Shown here: one piece after another, positions 11,510 through 22,439 of the stretch | How positions within the stretch are numbered: the first letter of the stretch is position 1 | Layout: every line of letters starts with the position of its first letter | Origin: Spongilla lacustris | Lineage: Eukaryota; Porifera; Demospongiae; Spongillida; Spongillidae | Assembly (NCBI GenBank): GCA_949361645.1 | Contig: OX442429.1 | Span: 6,646,290-6,710,289, forward strand | DNA: 64,000 nt | Reading direction: 5' to 3' | The notes under the pieces: model-generated | Databases searched by the model: none | Told to the model about the DNA's origin: nothing | The model's input: only the letters and a program-made list of their open reading frames with translations | Translations under genes and position numbers: made by a program

Positions 11510-14500
11510 CATATCTGGGAGGTCATCTTCGCGGGTGTCGAAGGTGAGGTACAAGAGGAGGTGTGGGAGGGACTGGAGGAAGCGGGAGAGGGAACGCAGG
11601 GTCACCTTGCTCCCAGCCACCAGCTTGGAAAGGGAAGGAGATCCAGGATTGGGGATTGGGAAGTTCTTCCGAATCATTAACTGTACCTGCATGTGAGAAT
11701 GTGTGTGATGTGGTGAAGGTAAGTAGGTGGTGATGATGATGTGAGGGTGAGGGTAGGTAGGTGGTGATGGTGAGTGAGTGGTGATTGTGGTATGAGGTGT
11801 GCAGTTTAATTGGACCACAAGCATTTTCAATACACATGCACATGTGATAGATAGGTGATGTGTATGTATGGTGTGTATGTGTTGTACATGTGCATGTGTG
11901 TACATATGCATGTGTGTACATGTGCATGTGTGTACATATGCATGTGTGTACATGTGCATGTGTGTACATGTGCATGTGTGTACATGTGCATGTGTGTACA
12001 TGTGCATGTGTGTACATGTGCATGTGTGTACATATGCATGTGTGTACATGTGCATGTGTGTACATGTGCATGTGTGTACATGTGTGCATGTGTGTACATA
12101 TGCATGTGTGTACATGTGCATGTGTGTACCATGTGCATGTGTGTACATGTGTGTATGTGTTGTATATGTGTGCATGTGTACATGTGCACGTGTATGCATC
12201 AACAAAGGTTGCCAAGGAGACAGACGATGTACCTCATCAGTCACCACACTTAACACAGAGTCAACGTTGGACATGTCCACTGATGTTCCGTTCACAGCAA
12301 TGACAGTATCACCTGCTCAGAAAAGACAGAAATTGGGTCAAAAATCTGGCACCTTTACCACCACAGCAATGACAGCCATTCAACATCAAATTAAACCCCC
12401 ACATTTACTTCTAGCTAAGAAATGCTTGTAACTTGTTACTGAAATGAAATGAAATCAAAAGTTCAAGAGCAATGGTACGCCTTGGCTCACAGCTAGAGAA
12501 CCACACCACGTGCAGCATCTTTCTTAACGCTGCTTCGTAGATGATATATTAACAACAAAACAATTTTACTTTACAAAAAATATATAATATTACATACAAT
12601 AACATGTACAATTTAAACACACATCACAAAGTCAAACACATACTCTAGATAGAATGGCCCTGGAGTTGGCTCTTATCAGGGTCAAGTTCATCATGTACAT
12701 GTTGCATACAACCATAATATTAAAGTTAGTTGCTTCAAAATAATGATGCAAGCATTCAAACCAAACACACACACCACACCCATACCCTACCCCCACACAC
12801 ACAACACCCTTACCCTGATGCAGCTGCTGGGTTACAGCTGCCGGTGAGAACTTGGCCACATCCCTTATGACGACGGGGGAGTGCCCAGGCAGGTGGCGAC
12901 GGTGGGACCTCAGTGACAGCCGACTGGAGGCAAAGATGGCGTGGCCTTGCCTCGGAATGGGCCCCCTGGTCGGTACAATGCCAAGCAGCTCTAACGAGCA
13001 GGGGTTCCCCCCTTCAACCCCGATGTGGTACTGCACGAGGTCTATCTTGACCCTCGTTATGCACAAAGCGTTTTCGTCCAGGGGCACCCCCCTGGACCCA
13101 AACTGCTCCCCCTGGGGCACAGGTGGGAAGGACCCTGGTAGGTACAGTGTGCAGGGGTGGGGGTGATAGAGGGGATTGGGGATGGGGAAAGATCGGCATC
13201 AAGTTAGCACAGGCAGTTGTCAAATAAACTAGCCTGTGAATGTAAAGGATGTGCTGTGTATTGCCCTGTTGTTGAACATTACACTGCTTTCCCACACCCA
13301 CATACTCACAAGTCTTTTGTTACATGTGTATGAAGTTTTGGATAGTCTCTCCCATCCCTCTTCCCCTACCACCCCCTCCTATCCCTCTTCCCTACCACCC
13401 CCTCCTATCCCTCTTCCCCTACCACCCCTCCTATCCCTCTTCCCCTACCACCCCCTCCTATCCCTCTTCCCCTACCACCCCCCTCCCATCCCTCTTCCCT
13501 ACCACCCCCTCCTATCCCTCTTCCCGTCCCATCCCTCTTCCCTACCACCTCCTCCTATCCCTCTTCCCCTACCACCCCCTCCTATCCCTCTTCCCCTACC
13601 ACCCCCTCCTATCCCTCTTCCCCTACCACCCCCTCCTATCCCTCTTCCCCTACCACCCCCCTCCCATCCCTCTTCCCTACCACCCCCTCCTATCCCTCTT
13701 CCCGTCCCATCCCTCTTCCCTACCACCTCCTCCTATCCCTCTTCCCCTACCACCCCCTCCTATCCCTCTTCCCCTACCACCCCCTCCTATCCCTCTTCCC
13801 CTACCACCCCCTCCTATCCCTCTTCCCCTACCACCCCCCTCCTATCCCTCTTCTCCTAACACCCCTCTCCCCCCCCCCCCCCCCCTATTACTCTCACTTG
13901 GTAGGCTACTACTCAGACTGATGCTGTCCAGCTGGCAAGGGTCCAACGCCGCGCTCTTCCTGTAGCTGGGAGACCTTTTGGGGGACTTTCCCTCCCTGCT
14001 CCCACCCTTCGACGCCTTCTCGTCCAAGGCCGACATGCTGGGACTGTTGCGGTACTCGGACTTTTGTGGACTGTTGCGATACTCGGACATACTGGGACTG
14101 TGGGAAATTTGGGCGAGCGAGTCGCTTTGCTGATACAGCGACTGTCTCGAGGGGGACGTTTCTGGAGAGACAAGAGAAGATATGCTGGAACTACTACCGC
14201 TGCTGGTCGACTCGAAGACACCTGAGCTGGTAAGCCGGCTCTCAGGGCGCGGCACGGCGTCCACGTAAAGCAGTGAGCCCGTTGCCTGGTCCACTTTGTC
14301 CAGCCAGGCTTCGTCATCGATGCTAACACAATGTTGAAAACAAGGAAGTGGGCGTTAATTGAAGGGGTGATAAAAACTTGGCCTCTTCCTCCTTCCCCTT
14401 CACCGTCGTCGTACCGAACGGTACTCTACCGCCACACATCCCCACCCTTTCGATTTCTCATGCAACGTACTTGTATTTGACTGCTGGCTGTAAAAGAATG

Positions 14501-14604
14501 CGCTGTGGAGGTAATTTATCTTGAATGGAAACATTCGGCAACGAAGAGAAGATCTCCGAATTCCGCTGTTTTTTCAAGTTTCGCAACGGTTTTGTTCCCG
14601 CCAT
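11510..14604 (-). CDS. Inturned-like PDZ protein, N-terminal part (5 exons)
   Basis: Minus-strand exons: 14604-14471 (ATG), 14322 to about 13907, 13134-12814, 12312-12233, 11686-11510. All joins keep frame. The protein has a basic N-terminus, a conserved IDDEAWLDKVDQ then LLYVDAV, a Ser-rich linker with SPSMSEYRNSP-type repeats, then a PDZ domain (GHSPVVIRDVAKFSPAA ... QGDTVIAVNGTSVDMSN) followed by LPHLLLYLTFDTREDDLPDM. PDZ plus this following longin-like strand resembles inturned, a CPLANE planar-polarity/ciliogenesis effector. The identification rests on remembered family features, so it is moderate. The remaining several hundred C-terminal residues expected for inturned are not seen between 11509 and the GT8 gene; they may be in the gap or lost. 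Confidence 0.55.
11880..12190. repeat. 14-bp alternating purine-pyrimidine satellite
   Basis: About 20 copies of TGTGTACATGTGCA with TACATATG variants. Nearly every step alternates purine and pyrimidine, so Z-DNA potential is high. It occupies the inturned-like intron between exons 12312-12233 and 11686-11510. All ORFs here are artefacts. Confidence 0.95.
13340..13860. repeat. Intronic C/T-rich minisatellite (about 26-27 bp unit)
   Basis: About 18 copies of a unit built on CTATCCCTCTTCCCCTACCA with higher-order duplication (two near-identical blocks of about 180 bp) fill the inturned-like intron between its second and third exons. A C run follows at 13868-13884. Confidence 0.93.
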
Positions 14605-14697
14605 CCACCGACTTTCCCATGGGGTCTCGTACGGGATTCGATTGTCTCAAAATGTAGCCACGCCTAACAAGAAAACCACGCCTACACCGCGCTCGAC
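14605..14697. promoter_or_regulatory. Putative bidirectional promoter between inturned-like gene and RBM41
   Basis: Only 93 bp separate the two opposing start codons (14604 on minus, 14698 on plus). The interval has no TATA box. It contains the motif CCACGCCTA twice (CCACGCCTAACAAG and CCACGCCTACACC), a KLF/Sp-type CACC-like box. Both 5' UTRs must be very short or overlap. Shared control is inference. Confidence 0.55.
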
Positions 14698-16822
14698 ATG
14701 GCGGGAGAGAAAGATAAAGTCAGTAGGTACGGTGAATTGTGATAGGAGAAGCATCGTCATCTTTTTAATTGCAAAGCAGGGGAACCCCGTCTCGCTACTA
14801 TAGCAGGCACGTGCTGCATATGGGCGGCGCGAAAGGGCGGCTTCAGGAAAGTGAAACAAAAGAGGTCGAAACAGAAGGAGAACGACAGTTGAAGGAGCTG
14901 TTGAAAAAGCAGCTGGATACCTCCACAGATGCCATTCATAGGTTTTGTTTTTGTTTTTGTTTTTGTTGTTGTCGCTGCGCCCACACTTTGAAAGGGGAAA
15001 ATACCTTATATTTAGGGACCTTAACAGAGGGAAGCGCCAGTTCTTACCTGCTACCACTTACCAGCAGCTAAGCAACGAAGTGGAGGGCCTTCGGTCTCTG
15101 TCTCAGTACCAGAGAAGCGAGAAAGTTCACTCACAGGTTGACCAACTAAGACAGAAGGGCCTGTCTGAAGATGAGATAGAGTGAGTGCCTAGCGGCTGGG
15201 GCAACATGGCAGCTGATGTTCTTTGTTTGGGGGCTAGGTTGGCACTCCTGGGGGAAGGCGTGGCCTCCAAAAGGGGAAAGTGCTCCGTTGAACCTGAAGC
15301 TCACAGGGGAAGGATGGAAGCCATACAGAATGTATGTGTGTGGGGTTGTCGTATGCCTGATTTGAGGAGGCCACTTTTCGACAGCCCAGAAAATTGAGGA
15401 GAGAAAGGATTTGGTGGGCCAGGATGCAGTTGGCTCAGGTGTGAAGCAGCTGAGCCGCCATGCCATGGAAGTGGAGAACAGTCTGTTCAGTGGGTGTGAA
15501 AAGGGGACGCTGATGCCCCACCTTGTGGCGTTAGGTGAGGGCAGGGATCATGTGATGCATGTGCCATTGATCACATGACATGTAGGCTCTGATCATGTGA
15601 CATGGCATGAAGGTTGTGATTATGTGATGTTGAGTTGCATGATGCTGTACCTGATGGCTGGCTGATGTGTTGTGTGTGTGTGTGTGTGTGCGTGTGTGTG
15701 CGATTCTTGTATCACAGAACAAAGAAAGAGTAATCTTGTTAGGTAAGTGCTTGTGTGTGGTTGGTGATATGGAGGGTGTGTGGTGGGTGATATGGAGGGT
15801 GTGTGGTGGGTGATATGGAGGGTGTGTGGTGGGTGATATGGAGGGTGGGCGATGGGTGATATGGAGGGTGTGCGGTGGGTGATATGGAGGGTGTGTGGTG
15901 GGTGATATGGAGGGTGTGCGGTGGGTGAGAAAGGCATGGGAGATTATGGTAGTGAGCATTGAATACTCATAGCAGAGAGAGAGGCACTAACTTGAATACC
16001 TTCAAACAGAAATCCAACTAAGTTATTCCTGGACAAGGGAGCACATCGTGGGAAGCAGGAGTGTACAGTAGCAGCACATGGAGGTGGGTCTGGGGATGAG
16101 GAGGACCAGCACAGAGGGTTGGCACCGCCACACCATGAAGGTGGGTCTGGGGATGAGGAGGACCGGCACAGAGGGATGGCACCACCACACCATGGAGGTA
16201 CAACAGCTCTGGGGAGCGGGTCACAGGAAGCTCCCACAGAGAAGAGGGAGGAGCCCACGGGGGGAGAAGGAGGAGGAGGGGCACACCCAGAGCAGGACGC
16301 TAAATGTCCACCCCGCACTGCCGTCCAATCATCAGCAGGAGGTGATGGTGGGTGCATACCACAGCCCCTCCCAGTGCAGGTCATTGAGAGGCACAGACTG
16401 ACCATCGAGCAGCTCAAGGCTCTACCACGCTTCAGAGACTACTGCCCTGGGGAACCGAGCAAGGCATGTGTGGTTGCGATGCTATTGAATGCCTCCCTTC
16501 ACTGGGTCCTTTTGGTTGTGGTTCGTACGTAGGTGCTGTATGTTAAGAACATCCCTAGCCGGACTGGGGAGGAGGACCTACAAGCCGTGTTTGGTAGCTG
16601 TGGGGCTGTACCTAAAGTTAAGCTTCTTTCTGGTCGCATGAGGGGCCAGGCATTTGTTGAGTTTAACAGTAGGTGATGCCAAGTGTGATTGGCCACCCCA
16701 CCAGCTGTATTTATGTTTTGTGCACAGGTGTCGAAAATGCTTCCAGAGCCATGGAATTGGTGAATGGGTATCTTTTGCAAGACAAGCCACTGGTGATTAG
16801 CTATGGCCACAGAAGACCCTAA
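14698..16822 (+). CDS. RBM41: RBM41, RRM-containing RNA-binding protein
   Basis: Eight exons join in frame: 14698-14726, 14780-14941, about 15018/15030-15180, 15238-15331, 15390-15534, 15718-15742, 16010-16463, 16533-16668, 16728-16822 (stop); the first is a short start exon. The N-terminal half carries ETEGERQLKELLKKQLDTS and MEVENSLFSG, which match the conserved start of RBM41. After a His/Gly-rich linker comes LKALPRFRDYCPGEPSK, then an RRM with RNP2 VLYVKNI and RNP1 RGQAFVEF, ending LLQDKPLVISYGHRRP. The RRM type is that shared with U11/U12-65K (RNPC3), and RBM41 has been linked to the minor spliceosome's U12 snRNA; that role is established knowledge, not visible here. Odd points are a 25-nt microexon and a GC-AG intron at 16464-16532. 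Start choice rests on MAGEKDKVS joining in phase 2. Confidence 0.9.
15718..15742 (+). other. RBM41: 25-nt microexon of RBM41
   Basis: The exon is flanked by TTGTATCACAG and GTAAGTG. Its 25 nt (not a multiple of 3) are required to bring the phase-1 end at 15534 (VALE) into the frame of 16010 (RNPTKLFL). The encoded stretch is EQRKSNLVR. Skipping would shift the frame upstream of the RRM. Confidence 0.8.
15765..15930 (+). repeat. Intronic minisatellite, 23-bp unit
   Basis: Seven copies of a unit containing GGTGATATGGAGGGTGTG lie in the RBM41 intron between the microexon and exon 16010-16463. Confidence 0.93.
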
Positions 16823-16969
16823 CTGTACCGGGTATTCGTACTTTCTCAGTGCCGTATTGTTATATATTACTTGTGTACCTTTTGGATTGTTGCAACAACT
16901 GAAGTGCGAATTAATACATGTTGGGGCGTGGTGCTAAGGGGGCGATAAAACAGGAAACCTAAACAAAAC

Positions 16970-19711
16970 ATGGCGAGTGACGAACAGGACCAAGCGAGTG
17001 CGGAGCGTGTGAGGGAGCTGGAAGACATGATACACAGGCTGAAGCAAGAAAACATGAAGCTATTAGGCACGGTGAAGGACGGCTCTCAAAAAATTGCGCG
17101 CCAACAATTAGATTCGCCAGAGGACCCCGAAGCAGACCTAATTCCGTTGAATGACTCGAAGGACGACCCGGACGAGTGGTAAACGTGGTCTTATGGGATT
17201 ATGTGTATGTATTAACACACCGTGCTTACCCCCTCGCTCCATACTATCTCTCCCTCCTCACTTTCTCTTTTCACTCTAAACTTTATTTCTCTTCTCTTGC
17301 TCTCTTTCTTTTCCTCTTCTCGCCCTCTCTCACTCTCTCCCTCTTCCCCTCTCCCTCTTCCCCTCTCCCTCTTCCCCTCTCCCTTTTTCCCTCTCCCTCT
17401 TCCCCTCTCCCTCTTTCCCTCTCCCTCTTCCCCTCTCCCTCTTCCCCTCTCCCTTTCCCCTCTCCCTCTCCCCCTCTCCCTCTTCCCCTCTCCCTCTTCC
17501 CTCTCTCCCTCTTCCCCTCTCTCCCTCTTCCCCTCTCTCCCTCTTCCCCTCTCTCCCTCCCTCTTCCCCTCTCTCCCTCTTCCCCTCTCTCCCTCTTCCC
17601 CTCTCCCTCTTCCCCTCTCTCCCTCTTCCCCTCTCTCCCTCTTCCCCTCTCTCCCTCTTCCCCTCTCCCTCCCTCTTCCCCTCTCTCCCTCTTCCCCTCT
17701 CTCCCTCCCTCTTTTGTTTTTTCTTCACAAACAGGCTTTACGTGTCACCACTCCACCCACCAACTCCCGCAAATAAGACTCTCACTCCACGCCAGTGGCT
17801 CTTAGAGGGGAGTGACCCGATGAAGGATGACCAGGACATCCCATCACTGGATGAAGTGCGCAAAGCTATATCATTCCAGTCTGCAGAAATTCCCGAGGTA
17901 CTAACCAGCAGTCAGCCATCTGCACACGAGGACATGTCAGCCAGCACTAAGGCACCAGGAGATGGGGCAGGGAAATGCGTGCCTCGAGTAGCCAGACCTG
18001 TTAGAGCTAAGCTGCCACCAGATGAAGAATCTATCCCTGTGGTGAGGGCAAGACTGCCACCAGAGGATGTTGTGTCGCTGACTGAAGAGGTTGTACCTGT
18101 AGTCAGAGCCAAGCTGCCAGCAGGGGAAGAGGATGCTCTTACTGTAGCTGTTGAGGCAGATGTGTCACTGAGGCAAATACAGGCTAAGCTACCACCTGAT
18201 GAAGATGCCATCCCTGTGGTTAGGGCTAGACTGCCACCAGAGGATGTTGAAGAACAACTTTCCATATCACCATCAGAAGAGGTTATACCAGTGGTCAGAG
18301 CAAAGCTTCCACCAGGGGAAGAACCTGTTGTTGATGTGCAACAGGTTCCCAGGCCTGCTAGAGCCAAGCAACCCAGGGGAGTAGCCAGGCCTGTCCGAGC
18401 CAAAGCACCACCTGATGAAGATGCCATCCCTGTGGTTAGGGCTAGACTGCCACCAGAGGATGTTGAAGAACAGGTTTCCATATCTCCAACAGAAGAGGTT
18501 ATACCAGTGGTCAGAGCGAAGCTGCCGGGTGTACAACAGGTACCCAGGCCTATCAGAGCCAAGTTGCCACCTGATGAAGATGCCATCTCTGTGGTTAGGG
18601 CAAAAATGTCACCAGAGGGTGTTGAATCTGAACAACTTTCCATATCACCATCAGAAGAGGTTATACCAGTGGTCAGAGCAAAGCTTCCACCAGGGGAAGA
18701 ACCTGTTGTTGATGTGCAACAGGTGCCCAGGCCTGCCAAAGCCAAGCAACCAGGGGGAGTAGCCAGGCCTGTCCGAGCCAAAGCACCACCTGATGAAGAT
18801 GCCATCCCTGTGGTTAGGGCTAGACTGCCACCAGAAGAAGAGGTTTCCATATCACCATCAGAAGAGGTTATACCAGTGGTCAGGACAAAGCAGCCAGGTG
18901 TGCAACAGGTACCCAGGCCTATCAGAGCCAAGCCACCACCTGATGAGAACAGCTCTTCCCCACAAGGTAAGGTTGTTAGGTCAAAGTTGGCTCCGCCCTC
19001 AAGCAGTCAAGAAGATACGGTCCCCAGGCCCAAGCCCAGCAGTGCACAGCTGGTGGCTGGCACCTCCGGCCTCCCAAAGAACGCACGGAATATTTCTTCT
19101 CAGAACAGCTCTCCAACCCCCCGGGGGTCTAAAGCCCCCACCACACAAGCCACCAAGAGGGTCTCCCCCCTCTCTTCCCAGCAGTCCTCACCATCCCCTC
19201 CGCCCCTCCAACAAGTCAATCATTCCTCCTCCTCCCCTCCCCCCACAGACAGAGGAGAAGCAGAGAAGGTAGGACCAAGAGGGAAGGTCACCCGCCTGCC
19301 CGGGTCCCCATCCTCCTTATCCGGCCGCACCCCTTCTGCAAGGTCCCTCCCCGCTCCCTCTGGTCAGAGGCCATTGGTCGCCAAGGGGGAGGGCTCTACT
19401 AGTTCCTCCTCCCCAGCCCCCTCTTCCCCTTCCCAGTCTGGTGTTTCAAGGCGGGTGTTACAGGGAGCTGAGGGCGTAGCTGAATCCCCTTCGAATCTCA
19501 AGGTACCTTCGAGACCATCTTCACGGTCAAAGATGGTGGCATCACCTAGCAACCAGCAGAAGCGGCTTGTTTCGACACCCACATCAAGGTATGCAGATGG
19601 AAGCTATTTCAAGTGGTGTGTTTTGAACCTCTCTCCCTTCCATTTAGATCGACACAGGCAGAGCAGCCACCACCCAACGGAGTCGATGATTGGTCCGAAG
19701 GTTGCTACTAA
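16970..19711 (+). CDS. SLAIN motif-containing protein (SLAIN1/2-like)
   Basis: Exons: 16970-17178, 17735-19588, 19648-19711 (stop). The N-terminus is a heptad coiled coil (VRELEDMIHRLKQENMKLLG), then DPDEW joins in phase to LYVSPLHP, matching the SLAIN-family W-LYVSP signature, followed by TPRQWLLEGSDPMKDD. SLAIN proteins bind microtubule plus-end factors (EB and XMAP215 families) and promote microtubule growth. The large exon carries an unusual run of PVVRAKLPPGEE / PRPIRAKLPPDE repeats (about 17970-18960), then Ser/Pro-rich basic sequence with SRPSSRSK-type motifs expected to bind EB proteins. The last exon, read from AG at 19647, gives a short tail ending DDWSEGCY. It starts 147 bp after the RBM41 stop. 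A partial copy lies at 23690-24595 and a smaller one near 27930-28205. Confidence 0.8.
17325..17715 (+). repeat. Intronic polypyrimidine array (CCCTCTTCCCCTCTCT-like)
   Basis: Almost pure C/T for about 390 bp on the coding strand, built of 12- and 16-bp units, filling the SLAIN intron up to its acceptor at 17734. This is a very long polypyrimidine tract with triplex potential. Confidence 0.95.
17970..18960 (+). repeat. Coding degenerate repeats in SLAIN exon 2
   Basis: Alternating motifs (A)IPVVRARLPPEDV, EEVIPVVRAKLPPGEE and QQVPRPIRAKLPPDE recur about 15 times with higher-order duplication of roughly 190-340 bp blocks. It is in frame throughout and gives a basic, proline-rich disordered region. 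Confidence 0.85.
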
Positions 19712-20128
19712 CTGTTAATGAATTTGCACATGGACTACAGATATTTGTTGTCATTGTTCACACACCTATGTGTATGCATCATATTGTGTCATGATCATCT
19801 GATGTAGAGTGACTCTATTTAAAGCCTGAAATGCACAGGCCATTTTCTACCAAATGTTACACTTGAAATACTACAAAAGTGTTGGTATTCCCATAGATAC
19901 TACATCATAAAGCTCTGCAGGCAACTTAACACACTTGTATTTTGGCCCACAAGTCCTCAAAAGATTAAATGTGATCAGTTACCCAAGCCCGTTCATCCAG
20001 CTCACTAACCTTGTATACTAAACATTACACTGCACTGAAAGATACCAACAAAAAATATAATATATAAAAAGAACACTCTGTATAAATTTAAACATGATAA
20101 GTGGCGATTATTCCACCATCTGGTAGTG
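19712..20128 (+). other. SLAIN 3' region, no gene seen
   Basis: AT-rich sequence between the SLAIN stop and the protease ORF. It is duplicated with about 90% similarity by eye at 24596-24920, which marks the duplication as genomic rather than a processed copy. Confidence 0.6.
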
Positions 20129-20632
20129 TCATGACTTTTTTCCCCAGATTCTGGTGAAGTCAACTATGGTGGTGAGGGTGATTGGAATGGTGGCAAGCAG
20201 TAAGGGTGGCAGCTGTAAAGCTGTGAGGGTGTAGAAAAGTTGGTGGGGATAAAAGTGAAAGAAATGACTATGGAGCAGGTACGCATCATTGGCTGCTGCA
20301 TAGTAGCCACAGCTGGTATTGTCTGGCTGCTGTGGACATGGCTGATAGTAGAGGGAGATGAGAGAAGGGTCGTCACTGTATTTAATCACCTCCCTTTGGA
20401 CATACGTGTTGTGCCCACAGCTCCTACTGCTACAGCTGTCCAGGGCTATTACATAACCATCACCAAGGCCAACTAGGCACACCCAGTGCCCAGGCTCAGG
20501 TGGTGAAGGTGGTGGTACTAGGAAGAAAAGCACTTCTTTTTGTTTTGTCCTGACTGGTGGAGTCTTGAGAGGACAAACCACCCTAACTGTTAATTTATAT
20601 TTATGGCTTAGCAGTCTTGCTACTTTCTGCAT
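20129..20632 (-). CDS. Ulp1/SENP-like cysteine peptidase (C48) domain ORF
   Basis: A 167-residue ORF with the C48 catalytic layout: His in GHWVCLVGL, Asp in VIALDSCSS, and oxyanion Gln plus nucleophile Cys in CPQQPDNTSCGYYAA. The usual H-W, D, Q-x-D-x-x-S-C-G spacing is kept. It starts near the HW core, so the N-terminal half of a normal Ulp1 domain is short or lies in unseen exons. Such isolated C48 ORFs in invertebrates often derive from transposons; SUMO/Ubl protease activity is possible. A copy with the core deleted lies at about 25223-25435. Flanking sequence is shared by three copies in the array. Confidence 0.6.
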   Translation of the reverse strand: MQKVARLLSHKYKLTVRVVCPLKTPPVRTKQKEVLFFLVPPPSPPEPGHWVCLVGLGDGYVIALDSCSSRSCGHNTYVQREVIKYSDDPSLISLYYQPCPQQPDNTSCGYYAAANDAYLLHSHFFHFYPHQLFYTLTALQLPPLLLATIPITLTTIVDFTRIWGKKS

Positions 20633-22260
20633 GTCATCTGTTCCAACAGATGGCTAGCTGGAATGGAATGAAGCACCAAAGGATGATTTTAAGCAAAACG
20701 AAATATGCACCCCCCCTGTATAAAATATAAAGTCCCAGTAATCCACATTTATACTTGCAATGGGGCAGGTCTACTTTTAAACCCTGGAATTCGACATTTG
20801 TTTATAACTTTATAGATTTGGTTTACGTTTTGGAGGCCATGTTTGAAAAGTCGACCCAGGGAGGGGCATTGACTATGACTTCTGTAAAAACCTGGGCATG
20901 CCATATAAGTAACATGGATGTAAAATGCAACAAAGACAGTAAATATGAATTTTTCCACACGCGTTGTCAACCCATAACCAAAATTACAATCAGCATTTGA
21001 GCTTTTAATGTGTCCAATTTATACTGTACAATGAGTGAGTGTGTCAGCTGCTCACCTGCCACTGCAGGGGTCATATGTCACACTTTGGGGGTCGTATGTC
21101 ACAGTAATATTGATCCATTAAAGCTATACACCTTCTGCATGTAAAATTGTAAGGTCTGAACTAAACCTTTCAAGTCAACACAGTCAACACCTATGTTAGG
21201 TATCTCTCATAACTTGTGGTTGACCCGATTGATATATAACATCCAAGCATTAATGTTAACTGGCAAAAAACATACATGTACACCTGACCTTCACATTAGC
21301 AAGATTTGCAGTCACAACCTGAACACATTTTGTTTGTTTTACAGACCATACCTGACAGTACAAAACTACTGTATTCGTGTTTCGAGGCTGAGGATTTGTT
21401 ATTTTGATCAGAATAGGATACATGATTATTTTTATATAAATTTATCTTACAAAATTGTCTTCCTTGTGTCTTGTATTAACAATGTCCGTCAGCTTCCTCA
21501 CCACAACATGATTCACAAACTATTTTTTCATCCTAAGTACAGATATACTGCTAGTTAAAATTCATATAAAACAAGAATAGGACCACCACTATTTCCATGC
21601 ACATGCAATATACAGGAAAGATGATATGGAGCCTGAATGTGCATCACTCTCCTTATAAAAAGAATTGCAAAATGTATTTGGCATAACACGTCATAACATT
21701 TGTATAAACACACTCATCAGAAAATGCACATAAAATGTTTGTAAAGGAACAAGATTACTAGGCCTACTGATCACCAATACTTCCACATGACTAACTATTT
21801 AATAACAAATTGGTGTTTTAATAGCTCCTGTGCAAATGGTCTTTGGGATGGGTCCCTAAGAGAGAATAAGAGAGAATAATACCATCAGAACTGAAGTTCT
21901 CTATATTGATTATTGAAACTGAAGGTGTGCATTATACAAGAAACTTACATACCATAAAGTACCACTAGCAAGCAATCCCCTTCAGCCCCCACCAAAAGAA
22001 ATACCTAATGTTTATACCAGCATATCTGCTGAATACCATTCTACAGATAATGAAAGCACTACTGAACGGCTACAGAGATATGCTTGTTTTAACAAATGCC
22101 TTTTGGGGGGGGGGGGGGGGGGGGGTTTGCTGTGTTTAAGGCAATTGAACAATAATATAATGTTGGTATTGAAGTCACAAATCTTAGTTACTAGAAATTG
22201 TTTCATGTGGAAACATAGTTACCTTTCATGTGGCTGATTATGTATTATGTACACTGATAG
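20633..22260. other. Duplicated noncoding segment (copy of 55.0-56.3 kb)
   Basis: No gene recognised. From about 21100 the sequence parallels 55060 onward (CTATACACCTTCTGCATGT, CACCTGACCTTCACATT, TTTGTTTGTTTTACAGACC, CATAACATTTGTA, GGTCTTTGGGATGGGTCCC). A poly(G) run of about 22 bp sits at 22104-22125; the other copy has a G run near 56267. Confidence 0.75.
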
Positions 22261-22439
22261 GAATCACTACAGGACTGTCCCCTTCATCACTACTACATGT
22301 ATGGGCAAAGCATTGTATGACCTTGCTCTGTGCATTCTTTGGTGAGGATGACTCTGAAAAGCTCTATAATGATGACACTGGGTCCAAGTTACCTCTAAGA
22401 TGATGCTAACAAGGACTACAAGTGGATGGACTCTGAATT

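Noticed and set aside
11523..12303. ORFs of up to 269 codons rich in Cys/His/Thr
   Set aside because: Most of each is the 14-bp satellite; only the parts overlapping the inturned-like exons are coding.
14647..15057. 136-codon minus-strand ORF
   Set aside because: Antisense of RBM41 exon 2 and its TTTTG-rich intron.
17912..18931. 339-codon minus-strand ORF
   Set aside because: Shadow of the repeated SLAIN exon; low complexity with no start context or splice support.
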